From positions 156,758 through 220,757 of the forward strand of contig NW_019773659.1 in assembly GCF_001039355.2 (NCBI RefSeq): 64,000 nucleotides of DNA, in the 5' to 3' direction. How positions within the stretch are numbered: the first letter of the stretch is position 1; every line of letters begins with the position of its first letter. The DNA is from Lingula anatina (Eukaryota; Brachiopoda; Lingulata; Lingulida; Lingulidae). Positions 19,601-29,240 of the stretch are shown in pieces. The position numbers and the translations under genes are program-made. Below the pieces are notes generated by a model, which did no database searches, was not told the DNA's origin, and worked only from the letters and a program-made list of their open reading frames with translations.

Positions 19601-20540
19601 GTCAGTAAACTGTTAATTTTGTTTTATGTTAAAAAATGTTAAAAATGGAAAAAAACATTTTAGAACAGTGCTGTCTTGTTTACATTTTGGCATTTTCAAG
19701 TTGTGACTTTGAAGTTCCATGGGCCTGAAGTCCTTTACTAGTCACATTTTCTGAATATCCATGATACTAATATTTTATTATTAAAAATTGATGGTCATTA
19801 TGCTGTTAAACATTATGTAATATTGCATCAAAATTTGAAAAAAAATCCTATTTTGGGCACTGCTCCCATGATGACCATTTAAGAAAAACCATGTCACTTA
19901 CTGTTCTCAAACTTACAGGAAAGAAACATAGGACTAAAATATAGCTTCAGTAGGCAATGCAATCTGCCAGTTAAACAGTTTTTTTTTTGTGAAATTTTAA
20001 TTTTTCACATATTGGCATTTTCAAGGTGTGACTTTGAAGTTCCACAGGCTTGAAGACCCATGCTTGTCACATTTTCTGAAAATCCATGATACATATATTT
20101 TATTATTAAAAATTGATTTTCATTATGCTGGAAACCATTATGTAATATTGCATCAGAATAGAAGAAAACACAATTTTGGGTACTGCTGCCATGATGACCA
20201 TTATGGGAAAACCATGTTACATATGATTGCCAAACTTTCAAAAAAGAAATACAGGACTAAAATGCAGACTGAGTTGGAAAAGCAGTTTAATTGACTTCTT
20301 TTTCTGGAAGTTTTACATTTTCAAAGGGTGAACTTGAACTCCCATGGGCCTGAAGCCTTATGTTTGTTACACATTTTACTTACATTGGTATTACCTGTTG
20401 AGCATAATTAGAATTTGATGTTGAATTTGCAGTTTAACATAATGTACTTTTGCATCAGAATTGACAGTAGCATATTTTGTTATTTCCTGCTTTTTGTCTG
20501 TACATTTGACAGCTTTGCTGCCTTGTTTTTGTTTATGCTT
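19601..20540 (+). repeat. Interspersed repeat, two adjacent diverged copies
   Basis: 19601-19900 is nearly identical to 17143-17445 (GTCAGTAAACTGTTAATTTT, TTGATGGTCATTATGCTGTT, GGGCACTGCTCCCATGATGA). 20000-20230 is a more diverged copy, and the block ends with the phrase CTGTACATTTGACAGCTTTG at about 20494-20513. The block starts immediately after the single N at 19600, so its join to the SLC38 exon side may be artificial. From 20541 to 21060 nothing is recognised. Confidence 0.6.
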
Positions 20541-21072
20541 GTGCTTATATTGACATATTAAGTAAAAATGCAGCAGTTTATCATATCTCTATGCTCTATA
20601 CCAAAAGGTGGTCATATTAATGCTTTATATAGCTATTTTTACACATGCAATTATCAATAAATATGCAATACAAAAATTAACTGTGATGTCAGTTTTTTTT
20701 TTAATTTCCCTTTTACACTGTCAGTTTCTCTTATAAAAAATTTAATGTTTTACATGTAGTTAACAACATTTAATTAAAATATAACGTACAATTAAAACTA
20801 ATTTGTACAAAGAAAGAACTAGCTACATTACTGTGGGAACGTCACTGAATTTCAAATTATTTTGGAAATTTTTATATTTTTATTCATGTCTCACAGTGGT
20901 TCATGTATAAAAAGGGTTTGTATTCCAATTAAAAAAAAAAGAATAAAAACACATGACCCATATAATAACAAAGAACTTTAGTGAACTGCTGTTTAGTTAG
21001 AAACTGTTGGAAGAAAAATATAAACGTTAATTCACTAGTAACGAAACATTCCATGACCTTTTTTTTGCGCAG

Positions 21073-21147
21073 GTGCATCCATACTTCTATAATGGGTCAT
21101 CAAAACGGGCCACCCAGAGTCGCACATTGGCAAGACTGAACAATTTA
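21073..21147 (+). CDS. Isolated 75-nt coding exon, family not identified
   Basis: A strong acceptor (CTTTTTTTTGCGCAG) and donor (GTAAGTC) bracket exactly 25 codons, phase 0 at both ends, reading VHPYFYNGSSKRATQSRTLA and then RLNNL. Codon composition and GC content are higher than in the surroundings. I do not recognise the family. It is on the opposite strand from the SLC38-like exon and downstream of the membrane protein gene, so it belongs to another + strand gene whose other exons I cannot see. The Gypsy element starting at 21452 would lie in its downstream intron. Confidence 0.5.
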
Positions 21148-21451
21148 GTAAGTCTTTTGTATTCTGAACATACCAAACCAAACAAAAAACAATCTACATT
21201 ATATACACTGCAATCTCATTCAAATAATGTATCGTGAAATTCAGTTTATAAGCTAAATTCTGAGGCATCTAATATTTGTTTGGTTTCCTGTTATTTGTCA
21301 TAGAGCAGATGACATCAACTTCTTCAGAACAAATCTATTCAGGCATACCTACTGGTTTATACATTTTTTTATCTCATTCTGTTTGCAAATTCTGTTAAGC
21401 ATGTCTATTCATTTTCCGTTTCTTTCGCGTCAGAAGAAATAAGGACCAATC

Positions 21452-21597
21452 TGTAAATAGAACTACTTTGTTATGCGTATATACATATTCCTATAACCCT
21501 AGCGCACACTACAACCTAATCACTCTGCGTAGTGATATCTTGAATAAAGTGAGTTTGGCTAGCACATGGAGTCTTGAGTTGATAACACTCATAAACA
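21452..21597 (+). repeat. 5' LTR of Gypsy 2
   Basis: It begins TGT and ends ACA. It differs from the 3' LTR at about half a dozen positions. AATAAA at about 21543 fits an R-region polyadenylation signal. Confidence 0.9.
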
Positions 21598-21615
21598 TGG
21601 TGTCAGAATCGGGAT
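21598..21615 (+). other. Primer binding site of Gypsy 2
   Basis: TGGTGTCAGAATCGGGAT lies immediately after the LTR, the standard place for the tRNA primer site. Confidence 0.75.
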
Positions 21616-21664
21616 AATTTACCTGTTTGTAGGAAACCCGCTAACTGAAAAGGCACTATAAATT

Positions 21665-21810
21665 ATGGCGGAAGGACTCAGAAAACCTACCCCTTTGTCA
21701 ACAGAACTGGAAAACTTTCGTGCGTGAGTACGAAATATATCTTGGAGCTTGCTATAGCGAGAAAACGCCAAAACAAAAAGCGTACATGCTATTAAATCTC
21801 GCCGGTAGCC
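21665..21810 (+). pseudogene. Gypsy 2 gag stub
   Basis: The segment starts MAEGLRKPTPLSTELENF. A one-base shift then carries the frame to FVREYEIYLGACYSEKTPKQ and KAYMLLNLAG, typical of the N-terminal capsid region of Gypsy gag. It then jumps directly into RT sequence, so about 1.5 kb or more (gag C-terminus, protease, RT N-terminus) is missing. Confidence 0.7.
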
Positions 21811-21814
21811 TAAT

Positions 21815-22608
21815 GCGCATTACTTCACTGTTTTAGATGCCAAGCAAGCTTTTTACTGCATTCCATTAGAAGAAGAATCTTCTTACCTGACCACATTTGG
21901 TACACCCTTCGGTCGCTACAGATACCTACGACTGCCAATGGGAATCAGCTCAGCATCAGAAGTATACCAGCAAGCCATAGAAAACTTGATGAACAGGCTG
22001 CCATGTAAAATCATAATGGATGACATCCTAGTGTCAGGCGCAACAGAAGAGGAACACAACAAAAATTTGAGAGCAGTTCTTCAGAAGTTGAAAGAAATCA
22101 ACATAAAACTCAACGCATCCAAGTGCAGATACAAGATGACCAGTGTGAACTATGTGGGACACATATTCACAGCTGATGGTCTCAAACCAGACCCGGAGAA
22201 GGTCAGAGCAATCCAGGAGATGCCCAAACCCAGAGACAAGACAGAGTTGTTACGTTTTCTAGGTATGACCAAGTACCTGTCCAAGTTCATTCCACAGCTT
22301 AGTGAGAAGTGCGCACCACTTAATGAACTTCTACGCAAAGATAACTCATTTGTTTGGAACCATGCACATGACACAGCCTTAGAAGCAATCAAGCAGGAGA
22401 TAAGTCAGGATTCCTGTTTAGCATACTATGATGTTTCCAAGGAAGTCACGCTGACCTGTGATGCTTCACAAGCAGGCTTAGGAGCTGCATGTCTACAGAA
22501 TGGGAAACCAGTGGCATATGCATCCAGAGCAATGTCAGATGTAGAGAAACGCTATGCCCAAATTGAGAAGGAACTTCTCGCAGTAGTTTTTGCATGCGCA
22601 AAATTCTG
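21815..22608 (+). pseudogene. Gypsy 2 reverse transcriptase and RNase H
   Basis: It opens HYFTVLDAKQAFYCIPLEEE (first RT Asp in VLDA), continues YRYLRLPMGISSASEVYQQA and IIMDDILVSG, where MDD replaces the usual YxDD, then VGHIFTADGLKPDPEKVRAI. RNase H follows with TLTCDASQAGLGAACLQNGK and VAYASRAMSDVEKRYAQIEK. The frame stops at 22606 (TGA, probably from CGA). It is the longest intact pol stretch in this element. Confidence 0.85.
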
Positions 22609-23235
22609 AGATTATATATATATGGCAAGGACATAACCATTGAAACTGACCACCAACTACTGATCTCCATATGGAAAAAAGCCACTAGCAAGTGCACCAG
22701 CAAGACTGCAACGAATGTTACTACAGCTGCAATCATACCGCATCAGACTGGTATACAAGAAAGGGAAAGATTTGTTGGTTGCTGATACACTGTCAAGGGC
22801 ATACTTGAATGAAGGCAAGGATGAAACTGAGAGCAAAATAGCAAGTGGTAGTTCTGTCCATAATCCCTGTCGCAGACTACAGGATGGAAGAGCTAAAAGC
22901 AGCCACAGCCAAGGACCCTATACTAAAGAAAGTATGCAGTGCAGTTCATGAGGGATGGCCTAAAAGTGAAAAGAACTATGACCCAGATTTGAGACAATAT
23001 TTCGCATTCCGAGATGAGATCATAGTTGATCAAGGTGTAGTGCTGAAAGGGAGCCGGATCATCGTGCCAGCAACTTTACAGCATGAATATGCATTGAAAG
23101 CACACAGAGGACATGAAGGCTGTCAAGCAACAAAGTCAAGGGCAAAAGACAATGTATTGGCCCAGCATGATGAAAGACATTGGCAGTATTGTAGAAAACT
23201 TACCCTGAGTGTCAGAGCAACGTAAAAGCTAGCTT
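22609..23235 (+). pseudogene. Gypsy 2 RNase H end and integrase zinc finger
   Basis: Just after the stop an expanded AT run (TATATATATA) shifts the frame inside DYIYGKDITIETDHQLL. A later frame reads QSYRIRLVYKKGKDLLVADT, then DEIIVDQGVVLKGSRIIVPA and HEYALKAHRGHEGCQATKSR, the H..H half of the HHCC integrase finger; the Cys pair follows in LPECQSN. Multiple frame breaks make it a pseudogene. Confidence 0.75.
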
Positions 23236-23995
23236 GCTAAATATACCTTGTGGTGGAGTCGCTTTTACTAACTCTGAAGACCAGCGGCCATGAAAGTTTT
23301 CCATCAATCAGATAGAACTGCTTCGCAGTGAAAATGCAGTTGAATGTCATCAGACCAAAATAAAATGTAAAACAAATTTAATTCTGCTTTATTTAATTTT
23401 ATTTGCTGTATTCAAGATGTAAAGTGAAAAAATAAATAATATTCTTCGGAAAGAAAAGATATATCCAATGTTTTTGTATTTTTTGCTTATCAAAGAACAT
23501 TTAGTCCTGAGATATACAGGTGCATACATGTGCTTGCCGTGTGCCAAATTTGACAGCTACATTGTATGCCCGATACCACTATAACGGCTGCGCAATGGCT
23601 ACACGAAAATAAGTTTTTACAGCAGAAAGTTGCTTGTATTGTAGCACTGACCTTCGACTGCAAGATATTTTCATTTCAAACTTCTAACTCCGCGTCAGGC
23701 ACTTAAATTGCTTCTTGTCTCGCCTGCACGAGACTTCAGCGCAAGGCGGGAAAGGCAGCTCCAGGCAGCCAAACCTGTGACGTACGAGACTTATGACTTC
23801 CAAATATGGATCCAGGCGGACACAGATGTGACGTGTGACTTCCAAATATGGAAGCGCCCCAGGCAGAATTTTGAAGAAGAACGCCCCCGAGTTGCCAGTG
23901 TTCGCTAGAGCCTGGTATTGCTACTATGGGTTATATATGAAATCAAGATCGAGCTGGCAATACCGGAATCTAGAACCTAGGGTAAGAAAACTGTA
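23236..23995. other. Insertion interrupting Gypsy 2 integrase
   Basis: About 760 bases separate the integrase Cys pair (LPECQSNVKA) from KEPLMSYPVPTRPWSIVATD, which are normally about 20 residues apart. The interior has two CTTCCAAATATGGA phrases (about 23798 and 23839) but no recognised terminal repeats or coding region. It could be an unclassified MITE or a host fragment. Confidence 0.5.
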
Positions 23996-23997
23996 CT

Positions 23998-24795
23998 GTG
24001 TGCCTGTCTATGAAAAAGCACCAGCAGAAAGAACCACTTATGTCTTACCCAGTACCGACCAGACCATGGTCTATTGTGGCTACAGATTTATTCGAGTGGA
24101 GAGGTATAAACTACATGGTAACAGTGGACTCGTACACTAGCTGGTATGAAGTCAACACTCTAGGGAACAGTACAGCCAGTGCAACAGTTATAAAAAAACT
24201 TAAGTCGCATTTTGCAAGATTTGGCATTCCAGACATCCTCATTTCTGACAATGGTCCACAATTCAGTGCCAGAGAATTCAAGGAATTCAGCCAAGCTTGG
24301 AAGTTCAACCATGTAACCAGTAGCCCCCATTTTCCGTCTAGTAATGGATTGGCAGAAAGAGCAGTACAGGCAGCAAAAGCACTTCTAGAGAAAAGTGCAC
24401 GTGAAGGCAGTGACCCTTATTTAAACCTGCTCAATAGCAGAAACGTACCAAGAGATCCAGTGCTTGGATCAGTGACCCAGAGGATGATGGCACGTCGCAC
24501 CAAAAGTGACATACCTATAAATGAATCATTACTAGCTCAGAAAATAATCGACCCAGAGATAATCACACACCGCCTTTCAGAAAGGAGATTACAGCAGAAA
24601 AACACATATGACAAGACAGCTAAACCACTCCCAGCATTGCAACCAGGTGACAGAGTCATGCTGGAAAGCAAAACAGGTTACAACAAACCAGGGATAATCA
24701 CCAAGGAAACGGCCCCGAGATCTTACAATGTCCAGTGTGATGACGGCAGTGAACTCCGCAGGAACAGAAGACACATCCTGAAAATGCCAAACTAG
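23998..24795 (+). pseudogene. Gypsy 2 integrase core and C-terminus
   Basis: This open 265-codon frame contains the DDE core: Asp in SIVATDLFEW, Asp in DILISDNGPQFS, and Glu in NGLAERAVQAAK about 36 residues later. All three catalytic residues are present. It ends with the GPY/F-like and Arg-rich C-terminus (PGDRVMLESKTGYNKPGIIT, ELRRNRRHILKMPN). The protein would join element cDNA to host DNA, but it is cut off from its zinc finger by the insertion upstream. Confidence 0.85.
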
Positions 24796-25019
24796 CACAA
24801 ATTATCACCAGATTTAAGAGATATGAAACCAGATAATCAGGACAGTGCGAAAATGACGAGAAATGGGAAAGAATGAAAGACCACCCAAAAGACTGATAGA
24901 GGAGTAAACCATACATGAGGGCTGGCATTCATTTGTGTTTGTTATGTATTGTTATTTCTGAGTGCCAGTGCAGGAAAGCATTAAGTTATGCAATATTTTC
25001 AGTGACATTCTTTTTACTT

Positions 25020-25220
25020 TACTTTCTGGGAAAGGAAAGGATCAGACGGACTGTAATTGACAAACTGTTGAAAGTGAATTCAGAGACTGTTGAGAATACA
25101 CTAAAATTAGAGACTGTTGAAAGTGAATTCAGAGACTGTTGAGAGTACACTAAAGACTGTGAATATAAGAGACTGTTGACATTGCAAAGTTTGCAATCAT
25201 TCAGAGACTGTTTGTTTATT
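25020..25220 (+). repeat. Short tandem repeats in Gypsy 2 3' region
   Basis: The phrase AGAGACTGTTGA recurs four to five times between 25080 and 25220, partly as a block with GAAAGTGAATTC. It lies between integrase and the 3' LTR and does not encode a recognised product. Confidence 0.7.
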
Positions 25221-25420
25221 TGTCACAGTTAATTAATGTCAGATCAAATTCATTCAGGAGGACTGAGACTCTTTTCTTTCATTGAACATTTGAAAAAAAG
25301 AAAAGTTAACTTTGATGTTAATGTTGATTGTTCATTATTGACTTTACTTAAGCTAGCAATACAGAGCTAGTTACAGCAGTCCAGTAATTTAATTGTAATA
25401 GCTTTCTAGAAAAGGGGAGA

Positions 25421-25567
25421 TGTAAATAGAACTACTTTGTTATGCGTATATACATATTTCTAATAACCCTAGCGCACACTACAACCTAATCACTCTGCGT
25501 AGTGATATCTTAAATAAAGTGGGTTTGGCAAGCACATGGCGTCTTGAGTTAATAACACTCATAAACA
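25421..25567 (+). repeat. 3' LTR of Gypsy 2
   Basis: It matches 21452-21597 with a few substitutions and is preceded by AAAAGGGGAGA at 25410-25420. Twenty-nine bases separate it from the next element's LTR at 25597. Confidence 0.9.
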
Positions 25568-25596
25568 CCATCATCTGCACCAACGCCATTACTGGT

Positions 25597-25803
25597 TGAA
25601 ACAACTCCAAGAAGGACTTGACTACAACAACTAACTTTATTTCTAAGTGTGCTGATATAAATACATTGTGTGTCTACTGATCAGAGGGATCACTGCTGTC
25701 AAGTGTGTTTATACTACATTAGTGAGAGTGCTATTTAATGATAATTGATGACAGAGGGTTGGGGTTACTATAAGCTTGACCGATAGTGTTAAGAACCATA
25801 ACA
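25597..25803 (-). repeat. LTR of Gypsy 3
   Basis: A 207-bp LTR, a close match to 27544-27750, 28550-28756 and 31459-31666. Confidence 0.9.
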
Positions 25804-26940
25804 TCCCCTTCTTCCTTTAGAAAAGATAATCGGTGCTAAATCAAGGGTTGATAGTGGCAACACAGAATAAATGTCTTTTTGATTTCTTGAGTAATACCTT
25901 GTGCAAGAGAAGTCTCACATGTGAAGCATGTAGTTTAAGTGAGTAAAATAAAGTAAATACAGTGATAAATAAAATCCTAGCTAGTAGAGCTATATGACAT
26001 TGTTCATGCATATGTACAAGTTACAAGTTCAGTCTATCAGGTGCTTTGGTTATTCTAGTAGATCGTCGTGGAGATGGCGCTGGTGATTGGGGTACAGTGT
26101 TATCCACAGTGTTTGGCACTTGTTTGTTCTGAGCTGCTTCTGAATTCTCAAAGCGGGACTCCTGATCATTGCTTGGTGAATGATTTTGCAAATGGGTGTT
26201 TTCAAAGTCAGACTGATTGAATTTCTCTCCTGTTGGACGTATGTGTATACGATTGCGTACATACTGACCACCATTGTTAGTTTTTACAACATAGCTCCTG
26301 TTTGGTCTCGTAGAATCTACAATTACTGGTTCCCATTTGTGACTCTGGGGATGTCCCCATTTGTGACTCTGGGGATGTCGTACTCTCACATGCTGACCAG
26401 ACCAGGTCAGATAGATTTCTGGCTGACTGATCATATCTGCTCTTTTCTTTATCCTTTTTTCTTTGCATGTATGCATTTATTTCACCGTCATAAGAGGCAT
26501 GTGACAGGTGGGGTTGGATGGAAGGAAGATTGGTATGATAAGCACAAGAATTTAAGAGTTCTGCTGGCGATGGTATGTTGTGATCTAATGGTGTGCATCT
26601 AAGGCACAACATGGCCATATGAGGATCGGTTTTAGCTTCCTTGCATTTAATCAGCAGATTTTTAACAGTTTGAACAGCTCGTTCAATAAATCCATTTGCC
26701 TGTGAATAGTGGGGGCTTGTTTGGACGTGCTCGAAGCCATAATCGTGGCTAAATTTCTGGAATTCAGCCGAAGTAAACTGAGTGTCATTTCCAGTGATAA
26801 GCTTTCTCGGGATTCCGAATTCTTCGAAGATTGATTTCATGTGAGCAATGGTAGTGTTGGACTGCAAATTGTTCAGCTTTCTGACTACTGGAAATTTGCT
26901 GTAATAGTCAGATATGAGCAAGTAACTGTCATTGTCAATG
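25597..26940 (-). mobile_element. Gypsy-type element 3, 3' half
   Basis: A 207-bp LTR lies at 25597-25803 (minus orientation: begins TGTTATGGTTC, ends GTTGTTTCA), with the purine tract GGAAGAAGGGGA beside it. Integrase sequence runs from 26021 to the single N at 26941. Beyond the N the sequence is unrelated, so the 5' part is lost or misassembled. It is the same family as 27544-28756 and 30691-31666. Its flank does not match that of the 5' LTR at 31666, so they are probably different insertions. Confidence 0.8.
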
Positions 26941-26984
26941 NTTGAATTGAATTGAATTGTTAAAGCACAGATTACCCAACGCAT
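26021..26984 (-). pseudogene. Gypsy 3 integrase core and tail, catalytic Asp lost
   Basis: Minus-strand frames read DNDSYLLISDYYSKFPVVRK, then FGIPRKLITGNDTQFTSAEF, then HYSQANGFIERAVQTVKNLL. The second catalytic site is normally DNG; here it reads GND, so Asp is replaced by Gly and the following Gly by Asp. The Glu (FIERAVQ) remains. A 21-bp tandem duplication (SPESQMGT twice) lies near 26330-26370, and the C-terminal frame reads HPQSHKWEPVIVDSTRPNRS and YVRNRIHIRPTGE. The start crosses the N at 26941. It is not active as read. Confidence 0.8.
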
Positions 26985-27543
26985 TGGCGCTATGTTTTGT
27001 TAATCTTCATATTGGCGTTATGTAATCGACAGTCAGGAATGATTATATAAAGAGCGGGATTTAAGTGTACCGCAGAGTAACTGACATGTTCTCATAAACT
27101 ACGATGCTTAAACTAGAGGCATGTGATGTAAACAAGGAGAAAGTCGCCGTAGATTGAATGAGGGAGAAAGAAAAATGGAGAGAAGGAGGCGCGGGAACCA
27201 ATGGAAAGTAGTGAATAAAGAGTACAAAAGACCATTAAGGTCTTGCGGTTTCTGTCTTGCGTAACAGCTAAAGAAAAAGTCAATACCCGTCATATTGACA
27301 CGTTTTCATATTTATTCCCACGCAATATTACATGACTTCCCCCTGCTTGCCTGCCCTCCCCCCCCCAGCTTGCAGCCTAAGGCCCTTCACTGACTTCGAT
27401 TATTCAGATAACTAATGAAAAGAGTGCACACTTTCACGTGTCATTTATGTACTGTGACACGTGCCGCGTAAGTGATTGATTTTTTTCTAAAGCAAATGAC
27501 GAAATTTAAGAAAGCATTTAAGCACAGATAAGTTTAGTGGGTA
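26985..27543 (+). other. Host-like flank without a recognised gene
   Basis: After the N at 26941, a short TTGAATTGAATTGAATTG run leads into unique sequence. It includes a C run near 27359, a CACGTG-containing TTCACGTGTCATTTATG stretch and no coding exon that I can support. Confidence 0.4.
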
Positions 27544-27750
27544 TGTTATGGTTCTTAACACTATCGGTCAAGCTTATAGTAACCCCAACCCTCTGTCATC
27601 AATTATCATTAAATAGCACTCTCACTAATGTACGTAGTATAAACACACTTGACAGCAGTGATCCCTCTGATCAGTAGACAATGTATATTATTCAGCACAC
27701 TTAGAAATAAAGTTAGTTGTTGTAGTCAAGTCCTTCTTGGAGTTGTTTCA
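27544..27750 (+). repeat. 5' LTR of the mini-element
   Basis: 207 bp, TGTTATGG to GTTTCA; nearly identical to the second LTR. Confidence 0.92.
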
Positions 27751-27761
27751 TGGTGTCAGAA

Positions 27762-28303
27762 GTGGGATCAGGATTCTAGTTCCTTTTAGAATAAGGCCAT
27801 CAAATACTGACAATTCATCACGGTAATTCCAATAGTCGTGGAGGTGCGATGGACACTCTGACCTAGTGTTTGGCCATCCGTTTGTGATGAAGTTTCGAAG
27901 AGAGTGAAGCGTCTCGTCCTTGGACGTTTCTTCTCGGATCTGCTTTAGTCTGGTGGGGCTTGCATATTCAGCTGCATGTCGATCTCATGCACTGTGACAT
28001 CTACACCTTGAATGGTGTCACCTTCGCATTTTGACAATCTGGAAAGAGCATCAGCGACTGGAATGTTCTTTCCTGGCACATATTTGATTGTTACATCATA
28101 TTTCTGAATGCGCAACATCATCCTTGCGATTCTGGGAGGTGCATTGTTCACATGTTTCTGGAATATGGATTGGAGAGGCTTATGATCACTTTCAACAGTG
28201 ACTTTACGGCCATAAGCGTAGTAATGGAACTTCTCTAATCCATGTACAACTGCAAGCATTTCACGCTCTATGTTTGAATACCGCGTCTCGGTTTCTGTTA
28301 GTA
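27762..28303 (-). pseudogene. Inverted RNase H to linker segment of pol
   Basis: On the minus strand the frame reads TRYSNIEREMLAVVHGLEKF, then GRKVTVESDHKPLQSIFQKH (RNase H with the SDH motif), then KYVPGKNIPVADALSRLSKC. It carries on to RDELSVFDGLILKGTRILIP, the segment before the integrase finger. It then breaks off exactly where the PBS region begins. In the family this part should be on the same strand as the LTRs; here it is inverted. Confidence 0.8.
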
Positions 28304-28388
28304 ATTATGCATGAACAATGTCATATAGCTCTACTAGCTAGGATTTTATTTATCACTGTATTTACTTTATTTTACTTAAACTACATGC

Positions 28389-28438
28389 ACATGTGAAGCA
28401 TGTAGTTTAAGCACTTAAACTACATGCTTCACATGTGA
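28389..28438. repeat. Perfect 24-bp palindrome
   Basis: CACATGTGAAGCATGTAGTT with TAAG, two spacer bases CA, then the exact reverse complement ending CTTCACATGTG. In Gypsy 3 (25912-25942) this stretch is single, so the inverted duplication arose in the mini-element. Confidence 0.8.
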
Positions 28439-28549
28439 GACTTCTATTGCACAAGGTATTACTCAAGAAATCAAAAAGACATTTATTCTGTGTTGCCACT
28501 ATCAACCCTTGATTTAGCACCGATTATCTTTTCAAATGGAAGAAGGGGA

Positions 28550-28756
28550 TGTTATGGTTCTTAACACTATCGGTCAAGCTTATAGTAACCCCAACACTCT
28601 GTCATCAATTATCATTAAATAGCACTCTCACTAATGTACGTAGTATAAACACACTTGACAGCAGTGATCCCTCTGATCAGTAGACAATGTATATAATTCA
28701 GCACACTTAGAAATAAAGTTAGTTGTTGTAGTCAAGTCCTTCTTGGAGTTGTTTCA
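28550..28756 (+). repeat. 3' LTR of the mini-element
   Basis: 207 bp, followed by GGGTA. Confidence 0.92.
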
Positions 28757-28829
28757 GGGTACGTAGTTGGTGTGGTTGGACTTGAAATGACTTTCTACCT
28801 GTTTAGCCTGTTTTACAGTGTACTAAAGA

Positions 28830-29005
28830 GATATATCTATATTATTACATATATATATAAATGTATATACTAAAAAATACTAACTTTATGTTCGTCATTG
28901 TTCTAAAACGCTGAATAAGTTATGATTTAAATACAGAAGATTCCTTCTGTATTTAAATGAAAACGAAAGAAATGTATTTGTTTCAATCTAAACAAGATAG
29001 ATAGA

Positions 29006-29036
<31 letters not shown>

Positions 29037-29040
29037 ATGT
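28830..29040 (+). repeat. AT-rich block with (AAAT)n microsatellite
   Basis: A TATATATAAATGTATATAC run near 28850, an inverted pair AGAAGATTCCTTCTGTATTTAAAT-like near 28938-28965, and GATA then AAAT repeats to 29038. No gene. Confidence 0.75.
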
Positions 29041-29123
29041 AGATTTGTTAATTGGATGGTTGGTTAATTGACGACTGCTTTAATTAATTGATTAATTAGT
29101 ACAGTTCTTGTTCATGTGGCTAG

Positions 29124-29201
29124 GCGTGGAGACGGGAAGGACTGCCTCTTTCTACCACCAGCAACGACGCCTGCAAGATGTACGACGCTGTCCTCACACA
29201 G
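29124..29201 (+). CDS. TTC38: N-terminal exon of a TTC38-like tetratricopeptide protein
   Basis: Between GTGGCTAG and GTACCG lie exactly 26 codons, phase 0 to phase 0, reading AWRREGLPLSTTSNDACKMY and DAVLTQ. This closely resembles the first conserved stretch of animal TTC38 (tetratricopeptide repeat protein 38), where a Trp, then LPLSTTSNEACK and a D(A)TLTQ ending precede the repeats. GC content is well above the neighbourhood. The other exons are not found in the window: the next is expected downstream on the + strand. The product is a cytosolic TPR-type protein of poorly known function. Tc1 and Gypsy insertions surround it. Confidence 0.75.
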
Positions 29202-29240
29202 GTACCGTATAACTAGGTCTTAGGCGCTTTTTTAAATATA

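Larger units (their letters stand above)
21452..25567 (+). mobile_element. Gypsy-type LTR retrotransposon 2, defective
   Basis: LTRs of 146 bp (21452-21597) and 147 bp (25421-25567) start TGTAAATAGAAC and end CTCATAAACA. A PBS TGGTGTCAGAATCGGGAT adjoins the first and a purine tract AAAAGGGGAGA the second. Flanks are CAATC and CCATC, a 4-of-5 match for a target duplication. Gag is reduced to a stub fused to mid-RT, integrase is split by a roughly 760-bp insertion, and RNase H has a frameshift. RNase H, RT fingers and the integrase core remain readable. It is non-autonomous. Confidence 0.88.
27544..28756 (+). mobile_element. Gypsy mini-element with inverted pol segment
   Basis: Two 207-bp LTRs (27544-27750, 28550-28756) are flanked by the target duplication GGGTA (27539-27543, 28757-28761). 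The PBS TGGTGTCAGAAGTGGGAT follows the first LTR and the purine tract AGAAGGGGA precedes the second. The interior is only about 800 bases. Its pol part (27762-28303) is on the minus strand, opposite to the LTRs. Downstream, 28304-28549 is normal 3' sequence with a 24-bp palindrome. It transposed, or was rearranged after insertion, as a deletion derivative. Confidence 0.85.

Noticed and set aside
25020-25220. CRISPR-like direct repeats
   Set aside because: Repeats are short, irregular, lack unique spacers of constant length and lie within a retroelement in a eukaryotic genome.
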